Shown: in pieces, positions 16,060-24,923 of the stretch
Position numbering within the stretch: position 1 is the first letter of the stretch
Layout of the letters: every line of letters begins with the position of its first letter
Source of the DNA: an uncultured Bacteroides sp.
GTDB lineage: Bacteria > Bacteroidota > Bacteroidia > Bacteroidales > Bacteroidaceae
Direction: 5' to 3'
Length of the DNA stretch: 30,565 nt
NCBI GenBank assembly: GCA_905201685.1
Contig: CAJKOW010000020.1
Location: 1 to 30,565 of the forward strand
Made by a program: the position numbers and the translations under genes
Notes under the pieces: model-generated
Told to the model about the DNA's origin: nothing
The model's input: the letters and a program-made list of their open reading frames with translations, nothing else
Database searches by the model: none

Positions 16060-16830
16060 ATGAAAAAGAATTATTTTAAGTTTGTTTCGGGAGCAGTGCT
16101 GGGTACTGCCTTTTTTTTAGTGTCCTGCCATTCTGCTTACGAAGTGACGAAAGTAGAGGGGGAAAGGGTAGCAATCAATTCATCGTGGGATACACATCCG
16201 GATGCGGAAGCAATGGCATTGCTCGCTCCTTATAAGAAAACGGTGGACAGTATTATGTATCGGGTAGTAGGTACGGCAGATGTGTCGATGGATCGCAAAC
16301 GTCCGGAGGATCTTTTGTCGAATCTGGTAGCCGATGTTTTGCGTGAATCGGCAGTGCAAGTGTTGGGAAAGCCGGCTGATATGGGACTTGTCAATATAGG
16401 CGGCTTACGCAGTGTGTTGACACAAGGACCTATTACATGCGCTGAAATTTACGAAATATTACCTTTTGAAAATGCGCTATGCGTACTTACAATCAAGGGC
16501 GTTTATTTGAAACAGTTGTTCGAAAATATTGCATCCCGTGGTGGAGAAGGAGTCAGTGGAATACGTCTGGAAATCACTCCCGAAGGTAAATTGCTGAACG
16601 GAACGATTGCCGGTCAGGCTGTAGAAGATAACAAGATGTACACAATAGCCACTATCGACTATCTGGCGGAGGGGAACGACGGTATGACGGCACTGATACA
16701 AGCTGAGAAGCGTGAATGCCCCGAGGATGCAAGGTTGCGTGATCTCTTTATGAAATATGTAGAGAAACAGACTGCTGCCGGAAAGGCAATAACCTCGCGT
16801 ATGGAAGGACGGATTGTCGTAAAGAAGTGA
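16060..16830 (+). CDS. Lipoprotein carrying a 5'-nucleotidase C-terminal domain
   Basis: A 256-residue lipoprotein, with the signal peptide ending at lipobox LVSC and Cys at residue 23. The rest is the substrate-binding C-terminal domain of the UshA/5'-nucleotidase family: the NIGGLRSVLTQGPIT motif, EIYEILPFENALCVLTIKG, and the base-binding region TIDYLAEGNDGMTAL. The metal-binding catalytic domain is absent and is encoded by the next gene at 16926. In UshA the two domains are one chain with the catalytic one first; here they are split and in reverse order. Alone this protein should not be catalytic. It is the first gene of the plus-strand cluster running to 23558. Confidence 0.88.
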   Translation: MKKNYFKFVSGAVLGTAFFLVSCHSAYEVTKVEGERVAINSSWDTHPDAEAMALLAPYKKTVDSIMYRVVGTADVSMDRKRPEDLLSNLVADVLRESAVQVLGKPADMGLVNIGGLRSVLTQGPITCAEIYEILPFENALCVLTIKGVYLKQLFENIASRGGEGVSGIRLEITPEGKLLNGTIAGQAVEDNKMYTIATIDYLAEGNDGMTALIQAEKRECPEDARLRDLFMKYVEKQTAAGKAITSRMEGRIVVKK

Positions 16831-16925
16831 CGACATAAGTAATACATCCCTGTTTTTTTAAGATATCCAATGCCACTGTATTGGCTGAATTTAATGATAT
16901 ATATTTAATAATTTAGATTTTTCGT

Positions 16926-17777
16926 ATGAAGCGTTTATACATAATCGGTCTGTTGTTTGCTCTCATGGCCGGTAGTGCGTCGGCACAGCAAAAGGAATTG
17001 TATATTCTCCAGACAAGTGATACGCACAGTCGTATTGAACCCATTCCGGCTCAAACTGCCGATCCGGCTGCCGGTATGGGAGGGGTTGTTCGTAGGGCTA
17101 CGTTTGTGAAGAATTTCAGGAATGAACATCCTGATGTACTCTTATTCGATTGTGGTGACATCTCGCAGGGTACACCTTATTATAACCTTTTTAAAGGAGA
17201 AGTGGAAATAAAAGCCATGAACCTGATGAAGTATGATGCCATGACTATCGGCAACCACGAATTTGATTTTGGTCTCGAGAATATGGCGCGTCTGTTCCGA
17301 ATGGCTGATTTTCCGGTTGTTTGTGCCAATTACGAGGTGAAGGGAACGGTACTCGAAGGCATTGTTAAACCTTATGTCGTTCTTGAACGCAGCGGATTGA
17401 GAATAGGTGTGTTTGGTATTAGTCCGAAGTTGGAGGGATTGGTTCAGGCGGATAAGTGTGAAGGTGTGGTCTATAAGGATCCTGTAGCTACTGCCCAACA
17501 GATGGCTGATTTACTGAAGGAAAAGGAGCATTGCGATGTTGTAGTCTGTCTTTCGCATTTAGGAATTCAGCCAGGTGCTGATGATTCGGAAGAGTATGAC
17601 AACAATCTTGTAGCCAAAACCCGTAATATTGATATTATTTTAGGAGGACATACTCATACCAATATGGAGCAGCCTGCTGTCTATCAGAATGCTGACGGGA
17701 AGAAAGTTCCCATTATGCACGTTGGAAAGAGCGGAGCGTATGTCGGAAAGATGAAACTGACTTTGGACGCAAAATGA
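16926..17777 (+). CDS. Metallophosphatase, 5'-nucleotidase catalytic domain
   Basis: A 283-residue exported protein with a signal peptide ending at SASAQQ (about residues 17-22). It is a calcineurin-like metallophosphatase in the UshA/YfkN group, with the dimetal motifs in order: ILQTSDTH, FDCGDISQGTPY, TIGNHEFDFG, VVCLSHLG and ILGGHTHT. These place two metal ions for phosphoester hydrolysis of nucleotides in the periplasm. It ends just after the catalytic domain; the substrate-binding C-terminal domain is the separate lipoprotein 95 bases upstream. The two products most likely act together. It is followed 55 bases later by the first GH3/serine-hydrolase gene. Confidence 0.9.
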   Translation: MKRLYIIGLLFALMAGSASAQQKELYILQTSDTHSRIEPIPAQTADPAAGMGGVVRRATFVKNFRNEHPDVLLFDCGDISQGTPYYNLFKGEVEIKAMNLMKYDAMTIGNHEFDFGLENMARLFRMADFPVVCANYEVKGTVLEGIVKPYVVLERSGLRIGVFGISPKLEGLVQADKCEGVVYKDPVATAQQMADLLKEKEHCDVVVCLSHLGIQPGADDSEEYDNNLVAKTRNIDIILGGHTHTNMEQPAVYQNADGKKVPIMHVGKSGAYVGKMKLTLDAK

Positions 17778-17780
17778 TGT

Positions 17781-17816
17781 TTTGAGTATTATATAAGATT
17801 TGAGTATTATATAAGA
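17781..17816 (+). repeat. Perfect 18-bp tandem duplication
   Basis: TTTGAGTATTATATAAGA occurs twice head to tail (17781-17798, 17799-17816) with no mismatch, filling most of the 55-base gap before the ATG at 17833. Confidence 0.9.
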
Positions 17817-17832
17817 GAGGTCGTTGATAACA

Positions 17833-20409
17833 ATGAAGCTTTTTCTGAAATATGGGTTGTTGACCGTCTGGTTGCTTGTAGGTGCGTGCATTTTACCTGT
17901 TTCTGCACAGGATGCTGCCGTAACAACAGATGTTGAGGTCGATGAGGCTTGCAAGCAATGGGTCGATTCGGTGTATTCTCGATTGACCAGGTATGAAAGA
18001 ATGGGGCAATTGCTGGTTGCTACTTTGCCTGCTCAGGCGAGTCGGTCAAATAAGAAGATACTTAAGGCCTTAGTCAAGAAGTATAAAATAGGAGGCTTGG
18101 TCTTCGATGGGGGAACCCCTGAGGAACAAGCCATTTTGACGAATTTGGTTCAGAAGGCATCTGAGGTGCCTTTACTGATAACAACACGAGGCAGGCGACT
18201 GTCGGATCGACTTTCGGGGGTACCTGTTTTCCCAAATGAAGCAGCCTTGCAATGTATGAATGATACCGTATTGATGAAGGAATATCAGGTCGAAGCCGTT
18301 CGTGAGTTAAAAGAATTGGGGATGTTTGGAGACATTCTGCCTGCAGAATTGAAGGGTACCCGATTTTTGGATGGAATGATCGTATCGTATGGAAACGCTT
18401 TGCGCGAACATGCAGAACTGATGGAAGAACTGGATTCGGGCAAATTGACAGATACGGAATTGGAAAAACGTTGTCGGAAGGTGTTGGAGCGTAAATACGT
18501 ATTGGGCTTGCGTGGCAAGCAACCGCAATTGCAGGTTAGCGGCATCAGTTATCGCATTCATACAGAAGCTGCACAAAACTTGGCTGCCAGGCTGCGGAAG
18601 GCTGCTGTGACGGTGGTTAGCAATTATTTTGGCATTTTACCGTTTACTCCGGCTGAAGAAGGTATTGCTGTGTTGAGTATAGGTGAAGTTGGGAGAGATT
18701 CTGTTTTTGTAGAAAGCTTAAAAAACCAAACTGATTTTGTACGTTATCAGTTAGCGCCCGATGCCGATGCTGAAGCATGTGAATCACTCAGGCAATTGCT
18801 ACAGCCTTTTCGTCGAGTAATAGTCAGCATAACAGGAACGGGGTTGCAGATATTGGGACCGCAAGTGCAGAATTTTTTGGAAAGCCTTGAACTGAAAGCT
18901 CCGTTGGTTTATACTCTTTTTGCTCCGTTTCAGTCAACCTATATGTTAGAACAGGTGTTGGCACGATCCAGTGCATTGGTTCTGGGACATTCGGCAGAAG
19001 CAGATATACAGCAGTATGTTGCTGATGTGTTGTTTGCCAAGGAGTCGGCGACAGGCAGGCTGTTTGCAAACATCGGACAGACTTTTCCGATTGGGGCAGG
19101 TTGCGACATAGTACCGGGGATGAAGCCGACTCGCATGTTGCCCGAAGACATGGGCATGAAGTCATACGTCTTGCAGCAGATTGATAAGATAGCCCGAAGC
19201 GGATTGGAAAAGAATGTCTATCCGGGTTGTCGGATTCTGGTTCTGAAGGATGGCAAAACGATTTACGACAAGGGCTTTGGAACGCATTCCGAACAGGATA
19301 CGACATCGGTCCGCCCCACCGATATGTTCGATTTGGGAGCTTTGAGCATGCCGATGGCTACCGTGTTGGCGGTGATGAAATTGTACGATGAAGGACGGTT
19401 GAAGCTGGATGCTAAAGTGTCTTCCTATCTTCCTTTTTTGCGGAATAGCAATAAACGTAACATGACCATACGCGATGTTCTGTTTCATGAAGCCGGATTG
19501 GCTCCCCATTTACGTTTCTATATCGAGGCTATCGACCCTCATTCGGTGCACGGTCCGTATGCGCAAAGTTGGGCTGACGAGTGGCATCGGACGCAGGTGA
19601 GCGAACACAGCTATTTCTGTACAGACTTTAAATTCAAAAAAGGGCTGATGTCGGCTTCGCGGACTGCTTCGCATACCTTGCAAGTGGCTGATGGGTTGTG
19701 GTTAAACAAAAGTTTCAAAAACACTGTTCTTCAGATGATAGCCAAAAGCGATCTGATAGGGCGGCATTACGTTTACAGTAATCTGGGAGGAATCTTGTTG
19801 CAGCAAGTGGTTGAGTCGGTGGTACAATTGCCTTTGGACTTGTATGTAGCTAAGGAATTTTATGCGCCGATGGGGTTGCAGCGTACGATGTATCTGCCAC
19901 TTTCGCGTTATGGCAAAGCAGAAGTGATGCCGACAGCTTTTAATGACTTTTTTTGTCGTCAGGACCTGTGCGGATATGTGTATGATAAGGCTGCCGCCTG
20001 TATGGGAGGTGTATCAGGCAATGCCGGATTGTTTTCGACGGCTGGCGAAGTGGCTGTCGTTTTCCAGATGTTGCTGAATGGAGGTGTATGGAATGGAAAG
20101 CGTTTTCTGAGCGAGCAGACCTGTCGTCTGTTTACAACGGAAACGTCAAAGCTGAGTCGTCGCGGATTGGGCTTCGACCATCCCGATGCTTCCATCGCTT
20201 TGCGTAGCCCTTGTTCGCTCTCTACACCGGCATCGGTGTATGGGCATGCCGGTTCTACCGGAACGTGCGCCTGGGCCGACCCTGAGAACAAGTTGATATA
20301 TGTTTTCCTGAGTAACAGCTTGTGTCCGAACCCCTGGAATACAAAGTTGGGTGATCTGGATATTCGCGAGCAGATTCAGGAACTGATTTATCAGAGTCTG
20401 AAAAAATAG
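17833..20409 (+). CDS. Degenerate GH3/serine-hydrolase fusion protein (probable pseudoenzyme)
   Basis: An 858-residue exported protein with signal peptide to about ILPVSAQ. It is paralogous along its length to the gene at 20505. The N-terminal part is a GH3 domain missing about 155 residues. The KHFPGHGD catalytic segment is absent, and the nucleophile region reads GDILPAELKG. The C-terminal part is a class C beta-lactamase-like domain. Its SxxK motif aligns without gaps to GALSMPM, so the Ser is Ala (about 503) and the Lys is Met (about 506). Tyr-Ser-Asn (648-650) and HAGSTGT remain. The frame is intact over the full length, so the gene is kept and not decaying. A structural or regulatory partner role for the next protein is inference. 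I chose the ATG at 17833; the in-frame TTG at 17824 is unlikely. Confidence 0.85.
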   Translation: MKLFLKYGLLTVWLLVGACILPVSAQDAAVTTDVEVDEACKQWVDSVYSRLTRYERMGQLLVATLPAQASRSNKKILKALVKKYKIGGLVFDGGTPEEQAILTNLVQKASEVPLLITTRGRRLSDRLSGVPVFPNEAALQCMNDTVLMKEYQVEAVRELKELGMFGDILPAELKGTRFLDGMIVSYGNALREHAELMEELDSGKLTDTELEKRCRKVLERKYVLGLRGKQPQLQVSGISYRIHTEAAQNLAARLRKAAVTVVSNYFGILPFTPAEEGIAVLSIGEVGRDSVFVESLKNQTDFVRYQLAPDADAEACESLRQLLQPFRRVIVSITGTGLQILGPQVQNFLESLELKAPLVYTLFAPFQSTYMLEQVLARSSALVLGHSAEADIQQYVADVLFAKESATGRLFANIGQTFPIGAGCDIVPGMKPTRMLPEDMGMKSYVLQQIDKIARSGLEKNVYPGCRILVLKDGKTIYDKGFGTHSEQDTTSVRPTDMFDLGALSMPMATVLAVMKLYDEGRLKLDAKVSSYLPFLRNSNKRNMTIRDVLFHEAGLAPHLRFYIEAIDPHSVHGPYAQSWADEWHRTQVSEHSYFCTDFKFKKGLMSASRTASHTLQVADGLWLNKSFKNTVLQMIAKSDLIGRHYVYSNLGGILLQQVVESVVQLPLDLYVAKEFYAPMGLQRTMYLPLSRYGKAEVMPTAFNDFFCRQDLCGYVYDKAAACMGGVSGNAGLFSTAGEVAVVFQMLLNGGVWNGKRFLSEQTCRLFTTETSKLSRRGLGFDHPDASIALRSPCSLSTPASVYGHAGSTGTCAWADPENKLIYVFLSNSLCPNPWNTKLGDLDIREQIQELIYQSLKK

Positions 20410-20504
20410 GCAGCAATGGGCTTTGGGTATGTGACTGATTAGAATGAATGCCGCAGGACGGGATGGCCTCGGATGGCGGCTGTGAATTATAACCTGATTG
20501 ATTT

Positions 20505-23500
20505 ATGATGAAACGATTGTCTTTGTTATTTCTGATTTTTATCATCTGTAGTTCTCATGTGGCTCCGGATTGGAACCGGTCTCTTCTTCCGCCGGAACCG
20601 ACGTCGCCGGTAGAACCGTTGATGGTGCGTCCGTTTTCGGACGATGTGTATTGTCGGCAATGGGTGGACTCTGTGATGGAGGAACTGAGTTTGGAAGAAC
20701 GGATCGGACAGTTGTTTATCTATACCATTGCACCTCAGCCTACGAAGAAGAACAGGGAATTGTTGCGTAAGGTGGTGAAGGATTACAAGGTAGGAGGGTT
20801 GTTGTTCTCGGGCGGACAGATACAAAATCAGGTGACGCTGACCAATGAAGCCCAGCGGATGGCTGAAGTCCCGTTGCTGATGACTTTCGACGGTGAGTGG
20901 GGATTGGCCATGCGCTTGCGTGACACACCATCGTTTCCGAAGAATATGATATTGGGGTGCATTCAGGACGACAGTCTGATTTATGAATACGGTCGTGAAG
21001 TAGCCCGTCAGTGCCGCGAGTTGGGGGTACAGGTTAACTTTGCTCCGGTGGCGGACGTCAATATCAATCCGGAGAATCCGGTAATTAATATACGTTCGTT
21101 CGGTGAAAGTCCGGTGAATGTGGCAAGTAAGGTGATTGCTTATGCCACGGGGCTTGAAGCCGGTGGGGCATTGTCGGTTTGCAAACATTTCCCGGGTCAT
21201 GGGGATACGGATACCGATTCGCACGAGGCATTACCGTTATTGCCCTTCAGTCGGGAACGGCTGGACAGTGTGGAGCTTTATCCGTTTAAGAAAGCTATCC
21301 GCGCCGGTGTGAGTGGCATTATGGTGGGGCATCTGGAAGTGCCTGTTTTTGAGGTGCGTGACGGACTTCCTTCCTCGTTGTCGCGCAATGTGGTGTATGA
21401 TCTGCTGATGCGCGAGCTGAAGTTCCAGGGACTTGTCTTTACCGATGCGCTTGCCATGAAAGGTGTGGGCGAGAGCTCCACGCTTTGCCTTCAGGCACTG
21501 AAGGCCGGCAATGACCTCTTGTTGGTGCCGCGTCGCATCAAGGAGGAAGTAGCTGCCGTGATGGCAGCCGTGAAACGTGGCGAACTGACACGCGAAGAAA
21601 TCGATACCAAATGCAGGAAGGTGTTGACTTACAAGTATGTTTTGGGATTGAATAAGAGGCCGTATGTACGATTGTCCGGTTTGAACAGTCGTCTCGATCG
21701 TCCTTATACTCGCGACCTTATCCGGCGTCTGAACCTGGCCGCCATTACGGTTTTGGGCAATCAGACGGGATTGTTGCCGTTGGATCCGGTAGTTCGGGAA
21801 ACAGCCGTGTTGCATGTAGGCGATGAAAAGACGATGAAACCTTTTATTAAGGAATTGGGGACGTTTACTCATCCGGTAGAATTTGTCTTGTCGAAAGACA
21901 TGACAGAGGAGAACCGGAAACAGCTGACCGATTCTTTGGCGAAATACAAGCGTATTCTTGTCTGCATCACCGAGCGTCAGCTGGCCGATTATCAATCGTT
22001 TTTTGAGCATTTCGTTTCTGATGTTCCGACGGTCTTCCTGGCATTTGTTTCTGGAAAAGAGCTAGTTCCCTTGGAACAGGCAATGGCCAGAGCCGGCGCA
22101 GTGGTGTTGGCGCACTCTGCCGAGGAAGATGTGCAACAGCAGGTGGCCAAAATCATGTACGGGAAGGAATGTGCCAATGGACGCTTGTCGGCAAGTATCG
22201 GTACTTCGTTTGCTGCTGGAGCCGGAGTGGATGTGGGTCCGACGTCTGTTCCTCATTTCATTCCGGATGAGCACGGCATGAATTCGAATATATTGTCGGC
22301 TATTGATTCGATTGCCGAAGAAGGTATCCGTGCAGGGGCTTACCCCGGATGTCAGGTCGTAGTATGGAAAGACGGGCAGGAAATGTATAACAAGGCGTTT
22401 GGTACGCATGTATGGGGCCGGAGTCAGGGCGGTGATACGGAGCATCCGGTCGTGGTGAAGCCTACCGATGTGTATGACATTGCTTCTTTGACCAAAACGA
22501 CGGCTACGCTGCTGGCCGTGATGAAGCTGTACGATGAAGGTAAACTGAATCTGACTGACCGCATCGGCGATATTCTGCCGTTTCTGAAGAATACCGACAA
22601 ACGGAACATTACTATCCGCGAATTGCTGCTGCACGAGTCGGGACTTCCCTCCACCTTGCTGTTCTATGAGGATGCCATTGACAAAACCAGCTATCGGGGC
22701 GGGCTTTATAAGTCGAAGGCCGACAAGCAGCATATTGTTCGTATCGGTGCTGCTACTTGGGCCAATCCCGGTTTCCGTTTCAAGCCGGGGCTTATTTCCA
22801 GCGTACGTACGGCTACTCATACCTGGCAAGTGACCGACAGCCTCTGGCTCGATCGCTCGTTCAGGCAGACGTATCTGAAGAAGATAGCCGATGCGACGTT
22901 GAAAGACAAGCGCTACCGTTACAGTTGCGTGGGGTTCATCGTGCTTCAGCAGGTGGTTGAGGCTTTGTCGGGTATGCCGTTGGATGCTTATCTGGAGCAG
23001 GAATTTTATGCTCCGATGGGATTGACGCATACGGCTTATCTGCCGCTTCGTCGTCTGCCGAAGAGCGAGATTGTGCCTTCCTCTTCCGATCCTTTCCTGC
23101 GGAAAACGATACTTTGCGGATTTGTGCACGACGAGTCGGTTGCTTTCCAGGGGGGAGTGTCGGGCAATGCCGGGCTTTTCTCTAATGCCGGCGAGGTGGC
23201 AAAGATTTACCAGATGTTGCTGAACGGTGGCGAGCTGGACGGCAAACGTTATCTGAGCCGCGAGACTTGTCATCTGTTTACCACTACCGTTTCTTCAAAA
23301 AGTCGTCGTGGATTGGGATTTGACAAGCCCGACAGCCGACATCCTGAGAAGAGTCCTTGCGGCAAATCGGCTCCGGCTTCCGTCTATGGGCATACGGGCT
23401 TTACCGGTACGTGTGCCTGGGTTGATCCGGACAATCGGTTGGTTTACGTTTTCCTCAGCAACCGAATTTATCCCGATGTATGGAATACGAAACTGATGAA

Positions 23501-23558
23501 GCTGGATATACGTACTCGCATTCAGGACGTGATATACCGTTCGCTGATGAAGCAGTGA
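20505..23558 (+). CDS. GH3 beta-N-acetylglucosaminidase fused to a serine hydrolase (beta-lactamase fold)
   Basis: A 1017-residue exported protein with an N-terminal hydrophobic signal. Residues about 45-390 are a GH3 domain of the NagZ type: substrate-side TFDGEWGLAMRL, the catalytic-loop KHFPGHGDTDTDSH (227-240) and the nucleophile Asp314 in VFTDALAMKGV. A linker domain (about 400-600) resembles the GH3 C-terminal domain. Residues about 620-1010 are a class C beta-lactamase-like hydrolase: SLTK (661-664), Tyr806 in YSC where YSN is usual, and HTG (963-965). In Bacillus, NagZ and the beta-lactamase-fold amidase AmiE act in turn on muropeptides. This fusion probably combines both steps, removing GlcNAc and then the peptide. 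It is the last gene of the cluster; its stop lies 28 bases from the convergent reductase gene. Confidence 0.88.
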   Translation: MMKRLSLLFLIFIICSSHVAPDWNRSLLPPEPTSPVEPLMVRPFSDDVYCRQWVDSVMEELSLEERIGQLFIYTIAPQPTKKNRELLRKVVKDYKVGGLLFSGGQIQNQVTLTNEAQRMAEVPLLMTFDGEWGLAMRLRDTPSFPKNMILGCIQDDSLIYEYGREVARQCRELGVQVNFAPVADVNINPENPVINIRSFGESPVNVASKVIAYATGLEAGGALSVCKHFPGHGDTDTDSHEALPLLPFSRERLDSVELYPFKKAIRAGVSGIMVGHLEVPVFEVRDGLPSSLSRNVVYDLLMRELKFQGLVFTDALAMKGVGESSTLCLQALKAGNDLLLVPRRIKEEVAAVMAAVKRGELTREEIDTKCRKVLTYKYVLGLNKRPYVRLSGLNSRLDRPYTRDLIRRLNLAAITVLGNQTGLLPLDPVVRETAVLHVGDEKTMKPFIKELGTFTHPVEFVLSKDMTEENRKQLTDSLAKYKRILVCITERQLADYQSFFEHFVSDVPTVFLAFVSGKELVPLEQAMARAGAVVLAHSAEEDVQQQVAKIMYGKECANGRLSASIGTSFAAGAGVDVGPTSVPHFIPDEHGMNSNILSAIDSIAEEGIRAGAYPGCQVVVWKDGQEMYNKAFGTHVWGRSQGGDTEHPVVVKPTDVYDIASLTKTTATLLAVMKLYDEGKLNLTDRIGDILPFLKNTDKRNITIRELLLHESGLPSTLLFYEDAIDKTSYRGGLYKSKADKQHIVRIGAATWANPGFRFKPGLISSVRTATHTWQVTDSLWLDRSFRQTYLKKIADATLKDKRYRYSCVGFIVLQQVVEALSGMPLDAYLEQEFYAPMGLTHTAYLPLRRLPKSEIVPSSSDPFLRKTILCGFVHDESVAFQGGVSGNAGLFSNAGEVAKIYQMLLNGGELDGKRYLSRETCHLFTTTVSSKSRRGLGFDKPDSRHPEKSPCGKSAPASVYGHTGFTGTCAWVDPDNRLVYVFLSNRIYPDVWNTKLMKLDIRTRIQDVIYRSLMKQ

Positions 23559-23586
23559 TGTGGTGCGGGCTTTTGCTGAAACTCAT

Positions 23587-24588
23587 TTAGGCGAGGATTT
23601 CGTCAATCCGGGTCAGTTCTTCGCTGGTGAAAGATGTGTTTTCGAGAGCCTTCAGATTGTCAGCCAATTGGTTGACCGAACTGGCGCCTACAATGACCGA
23701 GGTGACTGTTGAGTCTTTCAGCAACCACGCCAGCGACATTTCGGCCAGTGTTTGTCCGCGTCGGGCGGCCAGTTCGTTCAGTGCCTTGATTCTTCTTAAA
23801 GTTTCTTCAGTCAGTGCTTCTTTTTTCAGGAAACCGCCCCGGGCGATGCGCGAATCTTTCGGGATGCCGTTCAGGTAGCGGTCGGTCAGCAGGCCCTGTG
23901 CCAGTGGCGAGAAGGCGATGAAGCCGGTTCCGTTGGCTTGTGCCTGTTGCAGGATGCCTGTTTGTTCGGGTTCGCGGTTGAAGAGGTTGTATCTGCCCTG
24001 ATAGAGCAGGCAGTACACGTCTCTTTCGGCAAGATACCGGTAGGCAAAGGCTGCCTTGTCGGCCGGATATTTTGAAATGCCTACATAGAGGGCTTTGCCT
24101 TGACGCACGATGTCAACAAGGGTTTGCAGTGTTTCTTCGAGTGGAGTGTTGGGATCGTAGCGATGGGAATAGAATATGTCCACGTACTCCAGATTCATTC
24201 GCTTGAGACTTTGATTCAGGCTGCTCATCAGTGACTTGCGCGAGCCCCAGTCTCCGTAAGGTCCTGCCCACATCTCGTGTCCGGCTTTGGTCGAGATGAA
24301 CAATTCGTCGCGGTAGGGCATGAACGATTTTTTCATGATAGTGCCGAACGTTTCTTCTGCCGAGCCGGCAGATGGACCGTAATTATTGGCCAAGTCGAAG
24401 TGGGTAATGCCGCGGTCGAAAGCATAGTGTGCCATGGCTTGTGAGTTGGCAAATGTGTCAACGTCGCCGAAGTTGTGCCACAGTCCCAATGAAATTTCGG
24501 GTAACAGAATGCCACTGCGTCCGCAGCGACGGTACTTCATGCCGCTTTCGTAGCGATTGGCGGCAGGGGTATAATTGGAAGGTTGCAT
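23587..24588 (-). CDS. yghZ: Aldo/keto reductase, YghZ (L-glyceraldehyde-3-phosphate reductase) type
   Basis: A 333-residue cytoplasmic NADPH-dependent reductase of the AKR superfamily. The sequence closely follows E. coli YghZ: SLGLWHNFGDV, FDLANNYGPSAGSAEETFG with catalytic Asp and Tyr, FISTKAGHEMWAGPYGDWGSRKSL with the catalytic Lys, SLKRMNLEYVDIFYSHR with the catalytic His, ALYVGISKYP, FSPLAQGLLTDRYLNGIP, and the C-terminal NADP-binding VIVGASSVNQLADN. YghZ detoxifies L-glyceraldehyde 3-phosphate and methylglyoxal; the same is likely here. It is a single gene with a possible promoter at 24681-24688, and a 22-bp repeat array lies behind that promoter. Confidence 0.92.
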   Translation of the reverse strand: MQPSNYTPAANRYESGMKYRRCGRSGILLPEISLGLWHNFGDVDTFANSQAMAHYAFDRGITHFDLANNYGPSAGSAEETFGTIMKKSFMPYRDELFISTKAGHEMWAGPYGDWGSRKSLMSSLNQSLKRMNLEYVDIFYSHRYDPNTPLEETLQTLVDIVRQGKALYVGISKYPADKAAFAYRYLAERDVYCLLYQGRYNLFNREPEQTGILQQAQANGTGFIAFSPLAQGLLTDRYLNGIPKDSRIARGGFLKKEALTEETLRRIKALNELAARRGQTLAEMSLAWLLKDSTVTSVIVGASSVNQLADNLKALENTSFTSEELTRIDEILA

Positions 24589-24680
24589 GTCGTTTGTTGT
24601 TTATATGAATCAAATAATCTTATTTCAGCCTTATGGTTAGGGATTTACAGTGCTCGAATGAGTTCATTCAGGCACTTGTA

Positions 24681-24688
24681 CAAAGGTA
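24681..24688 (-). promoter_or_regulatory. Possible promoter of the reductase gene, -7 element
   Basis: The minus strand reads TACCTTTG, an exact TAnnTTTG match, about 90 bases before the ATG at 24588. There is no TTTG at the expected -33 position. The 22-bp repeat array starts 40 bases further upstream. Confidence 0.45.
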
Positions 24689-24727
24689 GTGATAAAAACT
24701 GAGATAATCAGTGCTTGCATTGCTTTT

Positions 24728-24793
24728 CATCGACACTTGCACGGCTCACGAGCGACACTTGCACGGCTCACGAGCAACACTTGCACGGCTCAC
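24728..24793 (-). repeat. 22-bp tandem repeat, three copies (opposite strand to 4201-4288)
   Basis: Three consecutive 22-base units (24728-24749, 24750-24771, 24772-24793) each contain ACACTTGCACGGCTCAC. Read on the minus strand the unit is GTGAGCCGTGCAAGTGT plus five bases, the same as units 3 and 4 of the array at 4201-4288. The array lies in the 388-base gap between the reductase gene and the tRNA, where I see no protein gene. Confidence 0.9.
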
Positions 24794-24923
24794 GGGGCAT
24801 GTAGAATCGTCTTTTCCAGATGATTCCCTCCTTGCTTTCTTTCAGTATAAATCCACTGATAATCAGCTTGATATGGTGAGGCTTGATCCTTCACGGCAGC
24901 GTTCGATTCGAAATGTAGGCACA

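Noticed and set aside
22062..23273. 403-codon open frame on the minus strand within the GH3-serine-hydrolase gene
   Set aside because: It is antisense to conserved catalytic motifs and has no family features. Long antisense frames are common in genes with this codon use.
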